From Omphiscola glabra (Eukaryota; Mollusca; Gastropoda; Lymnaeidae): DNA of 64,000 bases. The notes under the pieces were generated by a model. That model saw nothing but the letters and a program-made list of their open reading frames with translations, was not told the DNA's origin and did no database searches. Below, piece after piece: positions 12,236 through 24,488 of this stretch. How positions within the stretch are numbered: position 1 is the first letter of the stretch; each line of letters opens with the position of its first letter. The stretch spans positions 20,012,537 through 20,076,536 of the forward strand of contig OZ024804.1 in NCBI GenBank assembly GCA_964017045.1, given 5' to 3'. Position numbers and translations under genes: made by a program.

Positions 12236-12357
12236 CCTGTATATCCATCCGCTGTTAAATTGATAACACCTGTAAATGTATCACTTTTGAATAATATATC
12301 CACATATCCACCATTTACAATTAGTATATGAAGAAGTACAGAGCAAAATAACAACAT
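12236..12357 (-). CDS. Receptor R3, exon 1: signal peptide
   Basis: Forty codons plus two bases, starting MLLFCSVLLHILIVNGG, then YVDILFKSDTFTG. It parallels R2 exon 1 and is intact in itself. The donor is GGGTAAG (GT at 12235-12234). The upstream acceptor CCCAG at 12395-12394 marks a preceding non-coding exon. Because exon 2 is out of phase, it is placed here as the surviving first exon of a damaged gene. Confidence 0.7.
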
Positions 12358-12644
12358 CGTGATTGTAGATTTCTGGTTGTCATATGTCCGGGTCTGGGAT
12401 TTTTTCAAATGTATTTATAAATAGTTCGTTTTAATAATTGACATTAAAGTTTAAAACGTGATTTCACATATTGTTTCAAAGTTTTTTTTTTCTTTTTTAG
12501 AGTAAATAATTATTTTACGTTTTTTATCCACTAATTTTTAGCAAACAACATCCCAATTAAACATTCTGAAGTGGAAAAAAAAACACCAATTAACGTAATA
12601 TAAGGTATTAAAAAATAGTTTACTGTCTACAAAGTTAGATTTAA

Positions 12645-12715
12645 TTGAAAACACGGTTGTTGAAGAGCTTTTGAAATACTGCGTTAAAAAATAGTTTACA
12701 CATTATTAGAAGCTA
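12645..12715. repeat. Direct repeat copy 1 of a ~70-bp unit
   Basis: The unit runs from gaaaacacggttgttgaaga to attattagaagctaa and recurs at 13673-13742 with only a few mismatches. It lies in the intron between the 5' non-coding exon and exon 1 of R3. Confidence 0.85.
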
Positions 12716-13081
12716 AAACAAAAACAAGCGAATTTTTCTCGTAACCATTTTTGAGAGTTCTAGTATACCAATAAACTAATTACACTTATATTAAACGTAT
12801 GGTTTTTTTTAAAGAAAATCTTTCTGAAGAAACATTGTAGGAACCCATTGACTTCTAATTGTTTTAATTGACAAAATTAAAAAAATAATCATTAAAATTA
12901 AATCTAACTTTGTAGAATGTGAAATTCATGTGAAGCAATGTAAATATTACACAAATCAGCTAATTATAATTTTGCTGCAAATTAAAAACAAAATAATTTT
13001 CGAAATTACATGTTGTACAATAATTATTTTATCAGGCATTGCAAATTTAAAAAAAAAAGTTTTTTTTAATGAACAGCCTAC

Positions 13082-13135
13082 CCGACATGAACGTATTTAT
13101 ATATGATCCTCACAGAAAGTAAAATAAGCCCCACA
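13082..13135 (-). promoter_or_regulatory. Conserved 5' non-coding exon of R3 with TACTTTCTG motif
   Basis: On the minus strand, GGGGCTTATTTTACTTTCTG lies about 30 bases before a TCGG/GTAGG donor (GT at 13081-13080). It aligns with the R2 and R6 5' exons, but the ETS-like core is mutated: CTTTCTG replaces CTTCCTG. Confidence 0.45.
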
Positions 13136-13672
13136 CACAATGTTGACAGGGTCAAAATTCCGTTACACTAAAAGCCACATGGACAGTCACGGTATGTTGA
13201 CGCCAAGGCTGAGACATATCAGAAAGTAACCGACAACATTTAAAAAATAATATATAAAAAGTTTTGGGGGAACATTTACTTTAGACGTTTTAGAACATTT
13301 TTGTGCAACGTTTTTTAATAAGATATTTTGATATTGTTTTTGGTATGTACATTTGTTTTGGAAGATGCCAGTGGTGACTTTTCTGTGATAAGAATGCTAT
13401 TGTCATTTCTGATTATTATAAAAAAACGAGTAATTCTTCATAAAGAAAAGCTGTAGTGACACAATGATGTCCCTATCAATTTCCTTTCCAGAGATATACG
13501 TACAGGTAACTCTAGGTTCAGTGGCGGTCACTGATCACCTACTGATTATGAATGGTTTTTATTGTCACAGAGGGTCGTGAGTGTACAATCTTCAGCCCAA
13601 ATGGAGATTATGAAGTTTGACACATACAAAATAGACATCAAACGGACACAGCAAATTAAGAAAAAGGTTTTT

Positions 13673-13742
13673 TGAAAACATGGCTGTTGAAGAGCTTTTG
13701 AAATACTGCGTTAAACAATAGTTTACACATTATTAGAAGCTA
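13673..13742. repeat. Direct repeat copy 2 of a ~70-bp unit
   Basis: Second copy of the unit at 12645-12715, about 1.03 kb upstream in the gene's sense. The bases flanking the two copies are unrelated, so this is a small local duplication rather than a tandem array. Confidence 0.85.
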
Positions 13743-14260
13743 ACGACACGTTAGCATGTTATATAAAGGGGTACGATTCAGGTGAACTTAGCTTCAATCA
13801 CACACACATACTTTGCATCATTTTACACTGTTCTGACTTTAAAAATAATTGAATATGCATAATATTAACATTGTCAGCTGCTTGGATTAAATTATTTTAC
13901 CACATCAAAAAGACCTTTAAAGAATTTTAAAAAAAATTAATATAACATTTGAATCAAATAGATACAAAATAAATGGGGTCGATCACCCATGGGAAAAGCC
14001 AGGGATTATTTTAGAGTCACCCAGTCAATTTTATATGCACCTCTTTTTAAAACAAATAAAATCGTTAAAACAATTTGATAACACTAAATGTATTTATTAA
14101 TAAATACACTGACTGTACTCTTCTCTCTTTTGTGTTTAGTCACTTAAGAATATATGTATATATGCGAAAGGATTGTGTACTTTAGACACAGTTTATTTAT
14201 AAACTTTACATTGTTCCTAATGTCTCTTTATTGATGTCACGTATGGGAGTGCATTAGTTA

Positions 14261-14514
14261 TTGTTGTGTTTGAACGCATGTTTATTACGCGCTGTGTGTG
14301 AAAGAGTTTTTATTAGCTAATGAACGCGCTTGTCTGAATGACGTAAGTTTATGTTAATTCTGACGTATTGTCTAGTCCGTAGTGTGATGTAAGTTTTAGT
14401 TGTGCGGCAGTTATTGTGTGGAACGTTGTAGAAGACAGATGTGTTTCTTGTAGCTCCAGCATGTATTCCTGATTGATGATTAAAGTTATATTATAGTTAG
14501 TACTAAAAAGACTT
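14261..14514. mobile_element. Candidate solo LTR or short insertion
   Basis: A segment of slightly higher GC, starting tgttgtgtttgaacgc and holding gacgtaag and gacgta motifs plus a late attaaag, is flanked on both sides by agttat. A direct flank repeat would fit a target duplication, but the inner end is not the usual CA. No partner LTR or open frame is seen. Confidence 0.25.
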
Positions 14515-15548
14515 GAGTTATTCACTAATGATTGGAACAGTAAGAGAACTTTATGAATGATTCAATCCAGGGGACATAGGAGTTGACAATAGAAATCAAC
14601 CGGTTGTAATCATTCACATGTTTCCATTTGAACATTATGGTAAAAAACATAACTTTGTACAAGCATGTATCACATGTATGTACATGTGAATGTTCGATGC
14701 AAAACAATGATCATTAGCGAAATCCTTATTAAAAATATGTTTTAAAAAGAAATAACATAACGCGCTCTGCTTTAGAGTGCGAACAAACTTCGTCATGTTT
14801 TTAAGTAAATTCTTCCGAAGCATTATTAATTGAAAAAAAAACATGTATACTGGATCAATACACATTTTATCAAATTAACTTTCCAAAGTGGTGACTGGCT
14901 TCCGACCACTGGTACAAGTAAATTATCACAACTTCTTAAGATTGAGATTTAAAATTCTCTCATTATATTTCTCTTTTCTTAGCGCAGTTGTTTTTATTTG
15001 TTAGAGTTATCGAATCAGATTATTGGAAATCAAGAGACTCGACAGTTTTACACCCGCACTTACATTATATCTAACTCTCAACGTCTTACCACCACCCATT
15101 GTCAAGTTACTACGGCAATATAAAGTCACTAAACCTTAACTTAAACATGGTTTGTCTCATATGTCAAACCTTCCCACCACCGTCACAGTCACCACATCCC
15201 ACATTCTCGTACATGTATTCTCCATTTATCCAATCTACTATTCTCCCTCCATACAGTTAACTATTCTTCCTAAATACAATCTAAAATTTTTCCTCCATAA
15301 AATCTAGAATTCTCCCTCCATACAAACTAGAATTGTCACTCGACCATAAGTACTCAGCTTTCAATTGATCAAATACATTAAGGGTGATTAACATACATGC
15401 ATGTCTCTCATTTCGTTAAGATAGTTCAAATGTTAGCCCATCTAACAGTTGAGTTTGATATTATACATTCAAAACATACTATTTTTAGAAGATCAAGTCT
15501 TGAAGCATTAGACGCATTGCATATTTAACCAACTGGGGCACACATTAT

Positions 15549-15869
15549 ATGTTTATTATACCACGCACAAGTCGCAACGTGATTTACACCATCCTTTGTA
15601 AAAAGTGTGGTAAATTATACGTAGGAGAGACAAGTCGTCGCCTTGGAGACCGATTTAGAGAACACCTCTATAATCTAAATAAACAGGCTCTCTGTCCGGT
15701 CCCCAAACATTTCAATAGCACCAACCACGATGGCATTTTGGACATCGCAGTTACTGGTATACTGTATACTAGTAACACAACGGATAAGATCCATATAGAG
15801 AATACATTAATATCAAGATTTGGCACGTTAACTCCATACGGGATAAACCAAATCCACAATTTTACGTAA
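15549..15869 (+). CDS. GIY-YIG endonuclease fragment of a Penelope-like retroelement
   Basis: A 106-residue frame. NVIYTILCKKCGKLYVGET is the GIY-YIG signature as seen in Penelope-like polymerases. SRRLGDRFREHL supplies the conserved Arg and His, followed by PVPKHFNSTNH and a closing RFGTLTPYGINQ. In the family this domain ends the polymerase and nicks DNA for integration. Here it stands alone, with no RT domain in frame upstream, so the product cannot act as a full element. The start codon is simply the first in the open frame and may not be real. Confidence 0.75.
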   Translation: MFIIPRTSRNVIYTILCKKCGKLYVGETSRRLGDRFREHLYNLNKQALCPVPKHFNSTNHDGILDIAVTGILYTSNTTDKIHIENTLISRFGTLTPYGINQIHNFT

Positions 15870-16043
15870 CTGCGATGTCTTTTTTCCTGATTGGGCTTTT
15901 AAATTTTACTTCAAGTCACTTCCTTTTCATTCTTCCTTTTTTCTTTACCTTGTTTCTGTCTGGTGTTCTATTTTTTAGGTAGGATTTATGTCTCTCTATA
16001 TATATTATGTACATTTGATTAATACTTATTTGTATGTCTTGTA

Positions 16044-16069
16044 CTGATGAAGGCAAGTGCCGACACGTT
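16044..16069 (+). ncRNA. Possible degenerate hammerhead ribozyme core
   Basis: CTGATGA is followed by a GGC/GCC stem and then GACA where an active hammerhead has GAAA. Penelope-like elements are known to carry hammerhead motifs next to their polymerase. The altered GAAA suggests an inactive relic, if it is one. Confidence 0.3.
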
Positions 16070-16341
16070 TAATTATTTGTAATGTAAAATTATGATTAAA
16101 GCTCAATATATATTGTTACATCGACATAGATTGTTCGTGTCTATTTAATCTATTTTAAAGTTTTATCGCAGTCCAACACTTTTATTTTACCACGCAGAAT
16201 GGTAACTGTTGTGAAATATGGGTAAAAACGCAAATTATTAAAAATGTATATGTTTTATTTATTGTTTTTAATTGTTGATGTTAATAAAGGGATTGCCAGT
16301 GAAAGGGCTTTGTTTTGTGATCTTGTTTAAATTATTAGTGG

Positions 16342-16760
16342 ATTTCCGGCTAGAGACAAGATGGCCGAATAAAAAATAACAATAGCACTAAAAGGGAGTA
16401 AATTTGAAATTTAGACACCAAATTAATTAGAAGAAATAGTCAAATTTGTGGAAACTGAACTTAAAACGTAGGCCAAATCAGAAAATATGTTTTCGGATAA
16501 GTATTAGCATTTAATAAGACGGTAAAAGGAAACTTCCGGCTACGATAATCATAGCGGTAAATAACAACAAGAGCACAAAGCTGTATGTGTTGGGGCGTGC
16601 AGCCAAGAACAAGTGCTAGTCTTTAGTATTGATACAACAAATATAAAAGATTGATGTCCTCAATATACAACACTATCCCGGCCATCTGACCTATACACCC
16701 TATCATACGGCTTCAAGATGGCGGTATAATAACAACAAGTAAAGAAAAAAGAAGGAAGAA
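16342..16760. repeat. Three spaced imperfect copies of a ~45-nt motif
   Basis: Starting near 16342, 16531 and 16708, each copy has a ccggct or cggctt opening, then agatggc-g or tagcgg, then aataacaa-a. Spacing is about 180 bases. The sequence between copies is not clearly repeated. Confidence 0.4.
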
Positions 16761-17405
16761 GTTCTTAATTTTTAAAAAAAATTGGATATAGGAGATCGTC
16801 ATTTCTGAAGAAAATATACTTAAGACTGTGGTTGAAATTTTTTGTTTCACTTACATATTTCCCCTCTTTACAATGGGTTGTACAGGCAGAGGTAGTACCC
16901 CTCAATGGGGAAAACGTTGTGCTCCTAGGCCTGGGAACAGTTCGTCCGCCTTGGTCCTCTCATGCAACTAAATTGTCACCTGTGCAACACAGCAGCTGTT
17001 AGCATGCAACAGCGTCCATACCCTGGGCAACGGCTTCCTCTAGCCGGCTAAACCAGGCGAGGGTAGCTGTTTGGCCTCAAACCCTCGGTGATTTAGGACT
17101 GCCTACCTACTGCATGCGAAGCCTGGACGTCGTCCGATCTAGCGGAGGAGACCATTTGGGTTCAACGGAGGAGAAGGCGATTACAGCAACGCACCGTGGA
17201 GTGTGTAGGGCAAGATGAAGCACGTAGATCATCTTGGTCATCCAATGCATCCGTACCCATCTCCAGTCGTCTTGACTTAGTCTTGCCACTGGACACGGTG
17301 AGTCCGGACGAGAGAGTGAGGTTGACGCTGCGCAACTCTTCCTCACTTTAAACAAAGTCACCCGCGCAAGTCATCAGTCATCCATTTCCCATTATCCTAA
17401 ATCCT

Positions 17406-18221
17406 GTGGCGACGGGCACGCTCTCCCAAATGCATGAGGAAGGGACTAGAATAGGAGCCCAGAACATTCCCTGCTCCTTCACAGCCTGGCAGGCTAAACA
17501 GGGTCGACCGGGACCCAATTTTTGCGGTCGAAAATCAAAGATAAACTCTATTTCACTTAAAATTGCCACGTGGAACATCCGCACACTGCTTGACAGGGAC
17601 TCGACAAACAGACCTCAACGACGCACGGCACTCATTGCTCATGAACTGGCCAGATACAACATAGACATCGCCGCAATAAGAGAAACAAGACTCTCTGGCA
17701 AAGGTGAACTTACGGAAAGGCTTGCTGGCTATTCTTTCTTCTGGAGCTGACGAGACCCTGACGCAAGGCGTGAAACCGGAGTTGGCTTTGCTATCAAAAC
17801 CTCTCTTGCGAGCAAGCTCTCCAGCTCTCCAGAGGGAATCAATGACCGACTAATGACGTTAAAACTCCCCCTCAGCCATGGTAGGAAGGCTGCCACTTTA
17901 GTCAGTGCCTATGCACCCACCATGACAAACACAGAAGAGTCCATAGATAAGTTTTATGAGGACCTGAACACTGTCATCTCCTCCACACCGATTGCTGACA
18001 AACTCATAATTCTTGGAGATTTCAATGCACGTGTCGGCAGTGACTACACCTCATGGGGAGGAGTGTTGGGGAAGTATGGTGTTGGAAAGTGCAACAGCAA
18101 CGGCCTACTGCTACTACAGACCTGTGCTGAACACGGCCTTCTAATAACAAACACCACATTTAACCTGCCTACGCGCAACATGACCTCCTGGATGCACCCC
18201 GTTCTAAAAACTGGCACCTAA
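17406..18221 (+). pseudogene. Endonuclease domain of the RTE-like LINE, with a nonsense codon
   Basis: One frame runs from 17406 to 18221 with a TGA at 17748-17750 just after GYSFFWS. The endonuclease signs are ATWNIRTLL near 17571, ETRLSGKG, YAPTMT and LGDFNARVG near 18010. The frame breaks after WMHP near 18200, and the homologous text (HLIDYVIVRNRD, then WTDHHLIVSKLKI) continues in another frame. The protein would nick target DNA to prime reverse transcription; this copy cannot make it whole. Confidence 0.8.
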
Positions 18222-20749
18222 TAGATTATGTCATCGTCAGAAATAGGGACCTGCAGGATGTGAGAGTGACTAAGGCCATGTGCGGCGCAGAATGCTGGAC
18301 GGATCACCACCTCATCGTCTCAAAGTTAAAAATTCATATCCAACCTAAGAGACGACCTCAGGCCACCAAAGCTCCGAAACGCCTCAACATCAGTAAGCTG
18401 AAGATCCCTGATGTAAGACAAACCTTTGTTGACACCCTGTATGAACACCTTGATTCCATAACACTGAACAACCAGGACGCGGAAGCAGCGTGGACCACAC
18501 TTCGTGAGACGGTGTATAACACAGCCGCTGAGCGCCTCGGACCCTCTATCAGAAAACACAGGGATTGGTTTGATGAAAACAACACAGCAATCCAAATGCT
18601 ACTCGAGCAAAAACGTCGGGCGTACAAAGCCCTCCATGATGACCCAATGTCAGCAGCAAAGACAGCTGCACTGAGGAACATCCGCAGCAAGGTCCAATTA
18701 CAACTGCGCCAGATGCAAGACTCCTGGTTGAATGCGAAAGCTGATGAGATTCAAGGCTTTGCAGACAAAAAAGACATGAAAAACTTCTACAGTGGCCTGA
18801 GAGAAATCTATGGAGTTACCACCTCAGGCATTTCCCCTCTCCTTAGTGCAGACGGTTCTACCCTCATCACAGACAAGGAAAAAATCTTGGAAAGATGGGC
18901 GGAACACTTTAAAAATGTGCTGAATACGCCTTCCATCATTAATGATGAGCCCATTGAAAGACTGCCCCAGGTCCCAATGAACAAGTCACTGGACGCTGTC
19001 CCAACTTCGGTCGAGATACAGACAACAATCCGTCAAATGCCCAATGGTTAAGTACCTGGCTCCGACATGATTCCTGCAGAAATCTACAAAGAGGGTGGAC
19101 CAGCGTTGACGGATAAGCTATTGCGTCTATTCCAGATCATCTGGCAGACGGAAACTGTACCACAGGACCTCAAAGATGCCTCCATTATCCACCTGTACAA
19201 ACACAAAGGAAACCGCCAGGCCTGCGACAATCACCGTGGAATTTCACTGCTGTCCATCGCAGGCAAGATCTTGGCCCGTGCCCTTCTGAACCGCCTAAAT
19301 GCACATCTGGAGCGAGGTCTCCTACCCGAAAGTCAATGTGGTTTCCGAAAAGAACGAGGAACTATTGATATGGTGTTTGCTGCCAGGCAGCTCCAAGAGA
19401 AATGTCAGGAGCAAAACATGGACCTATATTCCACAATTATTGACCTGAATAAGGCTTTTGACAGGGTCAATAGAGATGGCCTGTGGAAAATCATGAAAAA
19501 GTACGGATGCCCAGAAAAATTCACCACCATCATCCGTCAGCTGCATGATGGCATGATGGCCAGAGTGCAGGACAACGGTCAGTCATCTCAAGCATTCCCT
19601 GTCACAAATGGTGTGAAGCAGGGCTGTGTCCTGGCTCCCACGCTCTTCAGTATTATGTATTCTGCAATGCTGTCTGATGCGTTCAGGGACTCCACCACGG
19701 GCCTGCCAATCCGTTTCCGCACCGATGGATCGGTCTTCAACCTAAAGAGGCTTCAAGCTAAAACAAAGGTCAAACATAGCACCATCAACGAGCTTCTGTT
19801 TGCGGACGATTGTGCCCTCAATGCTGACACTGAAGCTGCCAAGCAGCAAAGCGTTGATATCTTTTCTGAGGCATGCAGCAACGTTGTACTAACAATCAAC
19901 GCGAAGAAGACTGAGGTATTCTATCAGCCAGCTCCCAGTAGGCCCTACTCTGAACCCAACATCATCATCAGCGGACAGCGTCTTAACGCGGTGGATAAAT
20001 GTACTTACTTGGGCAGCACCCTCTCCAGATATGTCATCATTGATGATGAAATGAATGCCAGACTTGCAAAAGCTAGTGCCATATTTGGCAGGCTCCGCAG
20101 CACTGTTTGGGACAGGAGAGGTATCAGACGGGAAACGATGATCAAGGTCTACAGCGCAGCAGTCCTCTCGACATTGCTCTACGGGTGTGAAACGTGGACA
20201 GTCTACCAGCGTCACGCTAAAAAACTGAACCATTTTCACACAACCAGCCTCAGGAAACTACTCGGCATCAGGTGGCAAGACAAAGTACCTGACACAGAGG
20301 TTCTCGCTAGAGCGAACCTACCTAGTATCTTCACCACCCTGATGCAGTATCAACTCCGTTGGATGGGACACGTTGCCCGTATGGAAGATCACCGGCTCCC
20401 TAAACAAATATTCTATGGTGAGCTCACGACAGGCAAGCGCTCCCAAGGAGGTCCAAAAAAACGTTACAAAGACTCACTGAAAGTGGCACTAAAGGCCTTC
20501 AGCATCGACACTACTAAATGGGAGCAGACCGCCCAGGACAGAGTCAGGTGGAGATCAGTGGTCACGATAGGGGCTAAATCTTATGAAGCCAGTAGGATGT
20601 CCACCATTGAGACACGCAGGCAAGCCCGAAAGAACATTATTAAAGTCACGACTGCACCAACTATCCCCTGCCCGCGGTGCCACAGACTATTCCGAGCACG
20701 TATAGGATTGGCAAGCCACCTACGAACCCACCGTAACCCACCCCCCTAA
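18222..20749 (+). pseudogene. Reverse transcriptase and zinc finger of the RTE-like LINE
   Basis: The frame open to 19051 ends at a TAA within MPNG-VPGSDMIPAEI, a spot that normally codes for a basic residue. The same frame resumes at once and is open to 20749. Polymerase signs are HRGISLLSIAGKI, CGFRKERGT, DLNKAFDRVNR, GVKQGCVLAPTLF and the catalytic FADD at about 19799-19810. A thumb and GHVARMEDHRLPK follow, then the C-terminal CPRCHRLF..HLRTH zinc finger. Only one nonsense codon mars this long domain, so the insertion is fairly recent by the standards of this window. Confidence 0.85.
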
Positions 20750-20800
20750 CCGGATGACTGGATGGTCCTAGTCGTTTTGACGGATGAACAACAACATTAG

Positions 20801-23135
20801 TGGAAAATATATTTTTAAAAAATAATAACTAAATGCTGTATTAATTTGAGTCTAATTTCAAAATTATAAACTCAATTTCGTATTGGTAGGTTGTGTTACT
20901 TTCGAAAAGCAATAATCGGGAGTTTTGTTTTACAATTGTAATACTTTTATGCGAGTTGTATAAATATGTATAATCCAGCAGCGGAATGGGTTTTCTTAGA
21001 CGACTTTAGATTTTTTTCGCATTATATAACAAGGGAGACCTAAATAACACCCATCACAATTTGACGGAACAAAGTCTAGCGAAATAAATTAGTTTAAATT
21101 TAAAAGATAACAACTATTGTGACCTGTTATTTAAATTCACATGGTAGCCTGTTATTCTTGTTGATTATTTTCTTCGATACTTGAAAGGGAGAGTACAAGC
21201 CACAAAGGAACATGTATTTACTTTTTTGTGTGTTAAATACACGGAGATTTAAAAAAAAAAATCTTTAAGACATTACTAAGCGAAGCAGTGGTATTATTAT
21301 TATTATTTTATTTGTTTTTTTAATTGCATGACATTCTTTTGACCTGTTCGTATTACGCGTTTATTATTTCTTCTAACCATACTATGTATTACAAAGAACC
21401 CCCTGATGTCCTCAATTCATGAAATAAGAAAACGTAAGCAAATATGTCGATACATCTCACATGCAAGACAAAAAAACATTAAAAGATTTATTAAGTCTTT
21501 AAAATGTCAACTATTATACAAGACTTTTGAAATAGGCTTAGTATTTGGTATTGCCATTTTCCATGGATCCATGTTACTTGATAGTGATGTTTTATTTCAA
21601 GTTGTCACCTTTGGAGTTCAATTATAAATGTCCAATTTATTTTATATTTATTCAATCGGCCATAAAAACACTGTAAGAAACAATGATTTATAACTTTATA
21701 GTAGTTTATTATTTTTAAATTATATATAAATTATGTATGTATACAAGTACAAGTAAAGTAATTAGATTAAATGGTTTATGCATCCCTTATTTAAAAATAA
21801 AAACGACAATTTAGAAATATCTTTTTTCTGATAAAACGGTTTGTTTTCCAAAATTATACAAAAATAAAATAAACAAAAACCTATTAATCATAAAAATAAA
21901 TATTGCAAAAACAAATAATAAAAAATAATCCATCATTGAATCGCACAAACTCCTCAATCAGTTCTTATGTAGCAATAGCAAATAATATGCTGTTCTACAA
22001 TTGCCATACATTAGCCGTGTTTGTTTCATAGATAATTGTGGCTACATATGTGACAAAACATTAGTAGTTAAAAGACATATTGAGGAACGCTTGCTTTGAC
22101 ACCCAGTTCAATCACTGTAGCTTGAGCTGACTTTGTTGGGGTGTAATAAATTCTTGCAACCGTAGTAATGAAACTATTAGTGTTTCATGTTAATGCCATG
22201 TAACTGATGGCAAAACACACGCCAGTATAAGTATTGTATTTTACATTTAATAATATTTTCCGAGTTTCAAAACAAAAATTTGACATTGCAAATATTTCTA
22301 ATGTTCATAATAGTTCATTAAACTAAGGACATATTAGCTTAATAGTTTACAAGTAATTATAATTTTTTTAAAATAAATTTAATTCATACGGAGAAATCTG
22401 TAAAAAAACAACTTTATATGATATGAGTGTAATTTGATATGTTGACGTGTTTGAATTAGCAGTGCTCTATTCTGCACATCAATCCTAAGTCAACATAATT
22501 AATGAATACAATTTAACAATTTTAAGTGAGGTTACTAACACTTGCGTAGTGTTCATGAAATTCATTTAATTACTACAGATAACCCGTGGTTGCAAAATTA
22601 CAAAAACAAAAAAAAGCATTAAGTATTATTTATATCACACTGTAAAATGCATGTTAAACGCTGTGAGCATATCAAATCAGCTTTATTTGCACATCCATAT
22701 TTTTAAGTGTAAGGAGTATAAAAATAGTTTTTAAAATATTGCAAAAAGGAACACATTTACTTACCCTTAAATGTAGTTTAAGAGAAATATAAAGAAAATT
22801 AAACAAGTCTGACAAAAAAGTTTTTTTAAAATATCGAAAAATTTGAATTTTTCCAACATTTAGTTTTATATCTTTATACACAGTAATTTAAATATTGACT
22901 TATTTACAGTGTCTGATTTGGGGTTTTCAACAAAACCGAACAAAGATGTCGATAAAATGACCTAAAAAGATTGTATTTAAATATATATTTTTTTGGTTGT
23001 GTTTTCACATATACTAATTTAGTGTTTTTTTGTTTTTTTTAATGTGATGGAAAGAAAATCGAAATATTAAAATAATCTCTATGATAACAAACATTTTTAA
23101 AAAACGTATTTTAAAATAAGAAATAACTCATTAAA
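20801..23135. other. Gene-free stretch
   Basis: Very AT-rich, with poly-A and poly-T runs near 21250, 21300 and 22980-23040. A 73-codon plus-strand frame at 21406-21627 and a 69-codon minus-strand frame at 22672-22881 have no recognisable features. The left end of the small PPxY gene's 3' UTR may lie at the right edge. Confidence 0.4.
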
Positions 23136-23451
23136 CTACACATCTTTGCTCGTTGGTAATTCTGGTGCTGTCTTGATGACGTCAGCATACATCGGTGGGC
23201 TATCCATGGACATCATGGGTTTTCTCTCAGGTTCAATGTACATGAGACTTGAGACCACATGCGGCACTGGGACTTGCACTGAGCTCCTACGTTTCAGCAG
23301 TACAATCAGTATGAAGATGACCACTAACAGTGCGACAATGACGGCTCCTAACACACAACTGATTATTATAGGAAGGTGATAGTTGTCCTCGGGGCAGGCA
23401 CAATGGTAGAACTCCTTCCCTGGATTCATGATCTCCTCACTTGTTTCATGG
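23136..23451 (-). CDS. Small PPxY-tailed membrane protein A, exon 2
   Basis: With exon 1 (24489-24589) it makes a protein of about 138 residues: signal peptide, short extracellular stretch with CAC (two cysteines) before the membrane, one long span (CVLGAVIVALLVVIFILIVLL), KKR-type basic stop (LKRRSS), and a tail ending SPPMYADVIKTAPELPTSKDV. PPMY is a PPxY motif, the WW-domain ligand often used to recruit NEDD4-type ligases, and YADV could be an SH2 or sorting site. The acceptor TTCTAG at 23454-23452 gives an in-phase Ser codon across the junction. A close paralogue lies at 61424-61745, and the pair sit at matching ends of the two receptor blocks. I do not recognise a named family. Confidence 0.8.
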
Positions 23452-24488
23452 CTAGAAGAATATAAGTTAACTGATAACACTTGGACAACAACGACATTTA
23501 AAAGAAAAAAAATTGATTAAATTGTAAATTGGAAATTAGTGTAGACATTAGTTACTACTGTCCATGTAGCCTGTTTAATTGGGTCACGAACGTTGGCGAT
23601 TATGCATATAACATTTAGCCTCCCACGTTAAATTGTCCATAACCTATTCACAATGTTAAGTGACCTGACCACAGAGTTAGTATCTCTAAAACATGCCTCA
23701 TCTCTGGTAAGATTAAAAAAAAAAAACTAGATACATAAAACCATGGCTTTATAATTGTTTGTTTGTGCTTTTGTTTGTTTGTATTTCTTCTCTTAGAAGC
23801 ATGGTGTGAAAAGTTTCAATTTTTTAAAAAACATTAAATTATCCACAGCAGCAAAGCTGAGATTCTCATTTTTTTTTCAAACTTTAATTTTGTATTGTCT
23901 GTTAATATACCACGTCACTCTGAGAACTATAAGTAGCTTTTAATTGCATCCAATGTAGGGTTTCGAAGTCTGCATTCATATGTCAATCATCCATAGTGGC
24001 AGAAGGCACATACTGTCCAGCCAAAGTTGAAATATGGGAATATGCACTTTGCTGCTCCTTCATTGTTCATTTTAAAAAACATAAATATACATTTCACGAA
24101 ACCAATAATCCAAACGAATGTGCACATGGACACGGGATCACTTTGTTGTGTAGTTTTTTAATTGTTTATTTTCTTCTTTGAAAATCATGTTATTTTGTTT
24201 CTAACGGTAAGAAGACATGCACCGTTATATGAACTCGGAAATGAAAGCTTTTTTTTTTTGTTTAAAAAAGAAATGGTTATTTCTACATTTCTATATTTTT
24301 TTATCTATTTTTTTATGCTACTGATGAAGTAATTTTTGAATTTTGATATTTTTTAAAAATATGTGATATAAAAAAAATATGATTAAATATAATGTATGTT
24401 CTTTCTTTTGTCTTTCTCGAGACGCAATTTTAATTTATTACAATTTTTTAAAATCATTATACAAGTGTCGAAGTGACTTGATGCTCAC

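Larger units (their letters stand above)
15535..16110 (+). mobile_element. 5'-truncated Penelope-like element
   Basis: Contains the C-terminal GIY-YIG endonuclease frame (15549-15869) followed by a 3' non-coding part with a hammerhead-like string near 16044-16069. No reverse transcriptase lies upstream, so the insertion is 5'-truncated, as is usual for these elements. Confidence 0.65.
16870..20800 (+). mobile_element. RTE-like non-LTR retrotransposon, nearly full length but broken
   Basis: A block clearly richer in G and C than its surroundings. It begins with a 5' leader (about 16870-17400), then an apurinic-endonuclease-type domain, a reverse transcriptase and a C-terminal C2H2 zinc finger. 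The layout matches RTE-type LINEs. The reading frame is interrupted by two in-frame stops and one frameshift (see the two parts). I did not find a clear target duplication. Confidence 0.85.

Noticed and set aside
11963..12331. 122-codon plus-strand open frame
   Set aside because: It lies across the R3 intron and signal exon on the opposite strand; a shadow frame.
16870..20800. Treating the RT frames as a host gene
   Set aside because: Endonuclease, RT with FADD and zinc finger in LINE order, plus composition unlike the flanks, mark it as a mobile element.
21406..21627. 73-codon plus-strand frame
   Set aside because: No motif, no splice context and no relative; chance frame.
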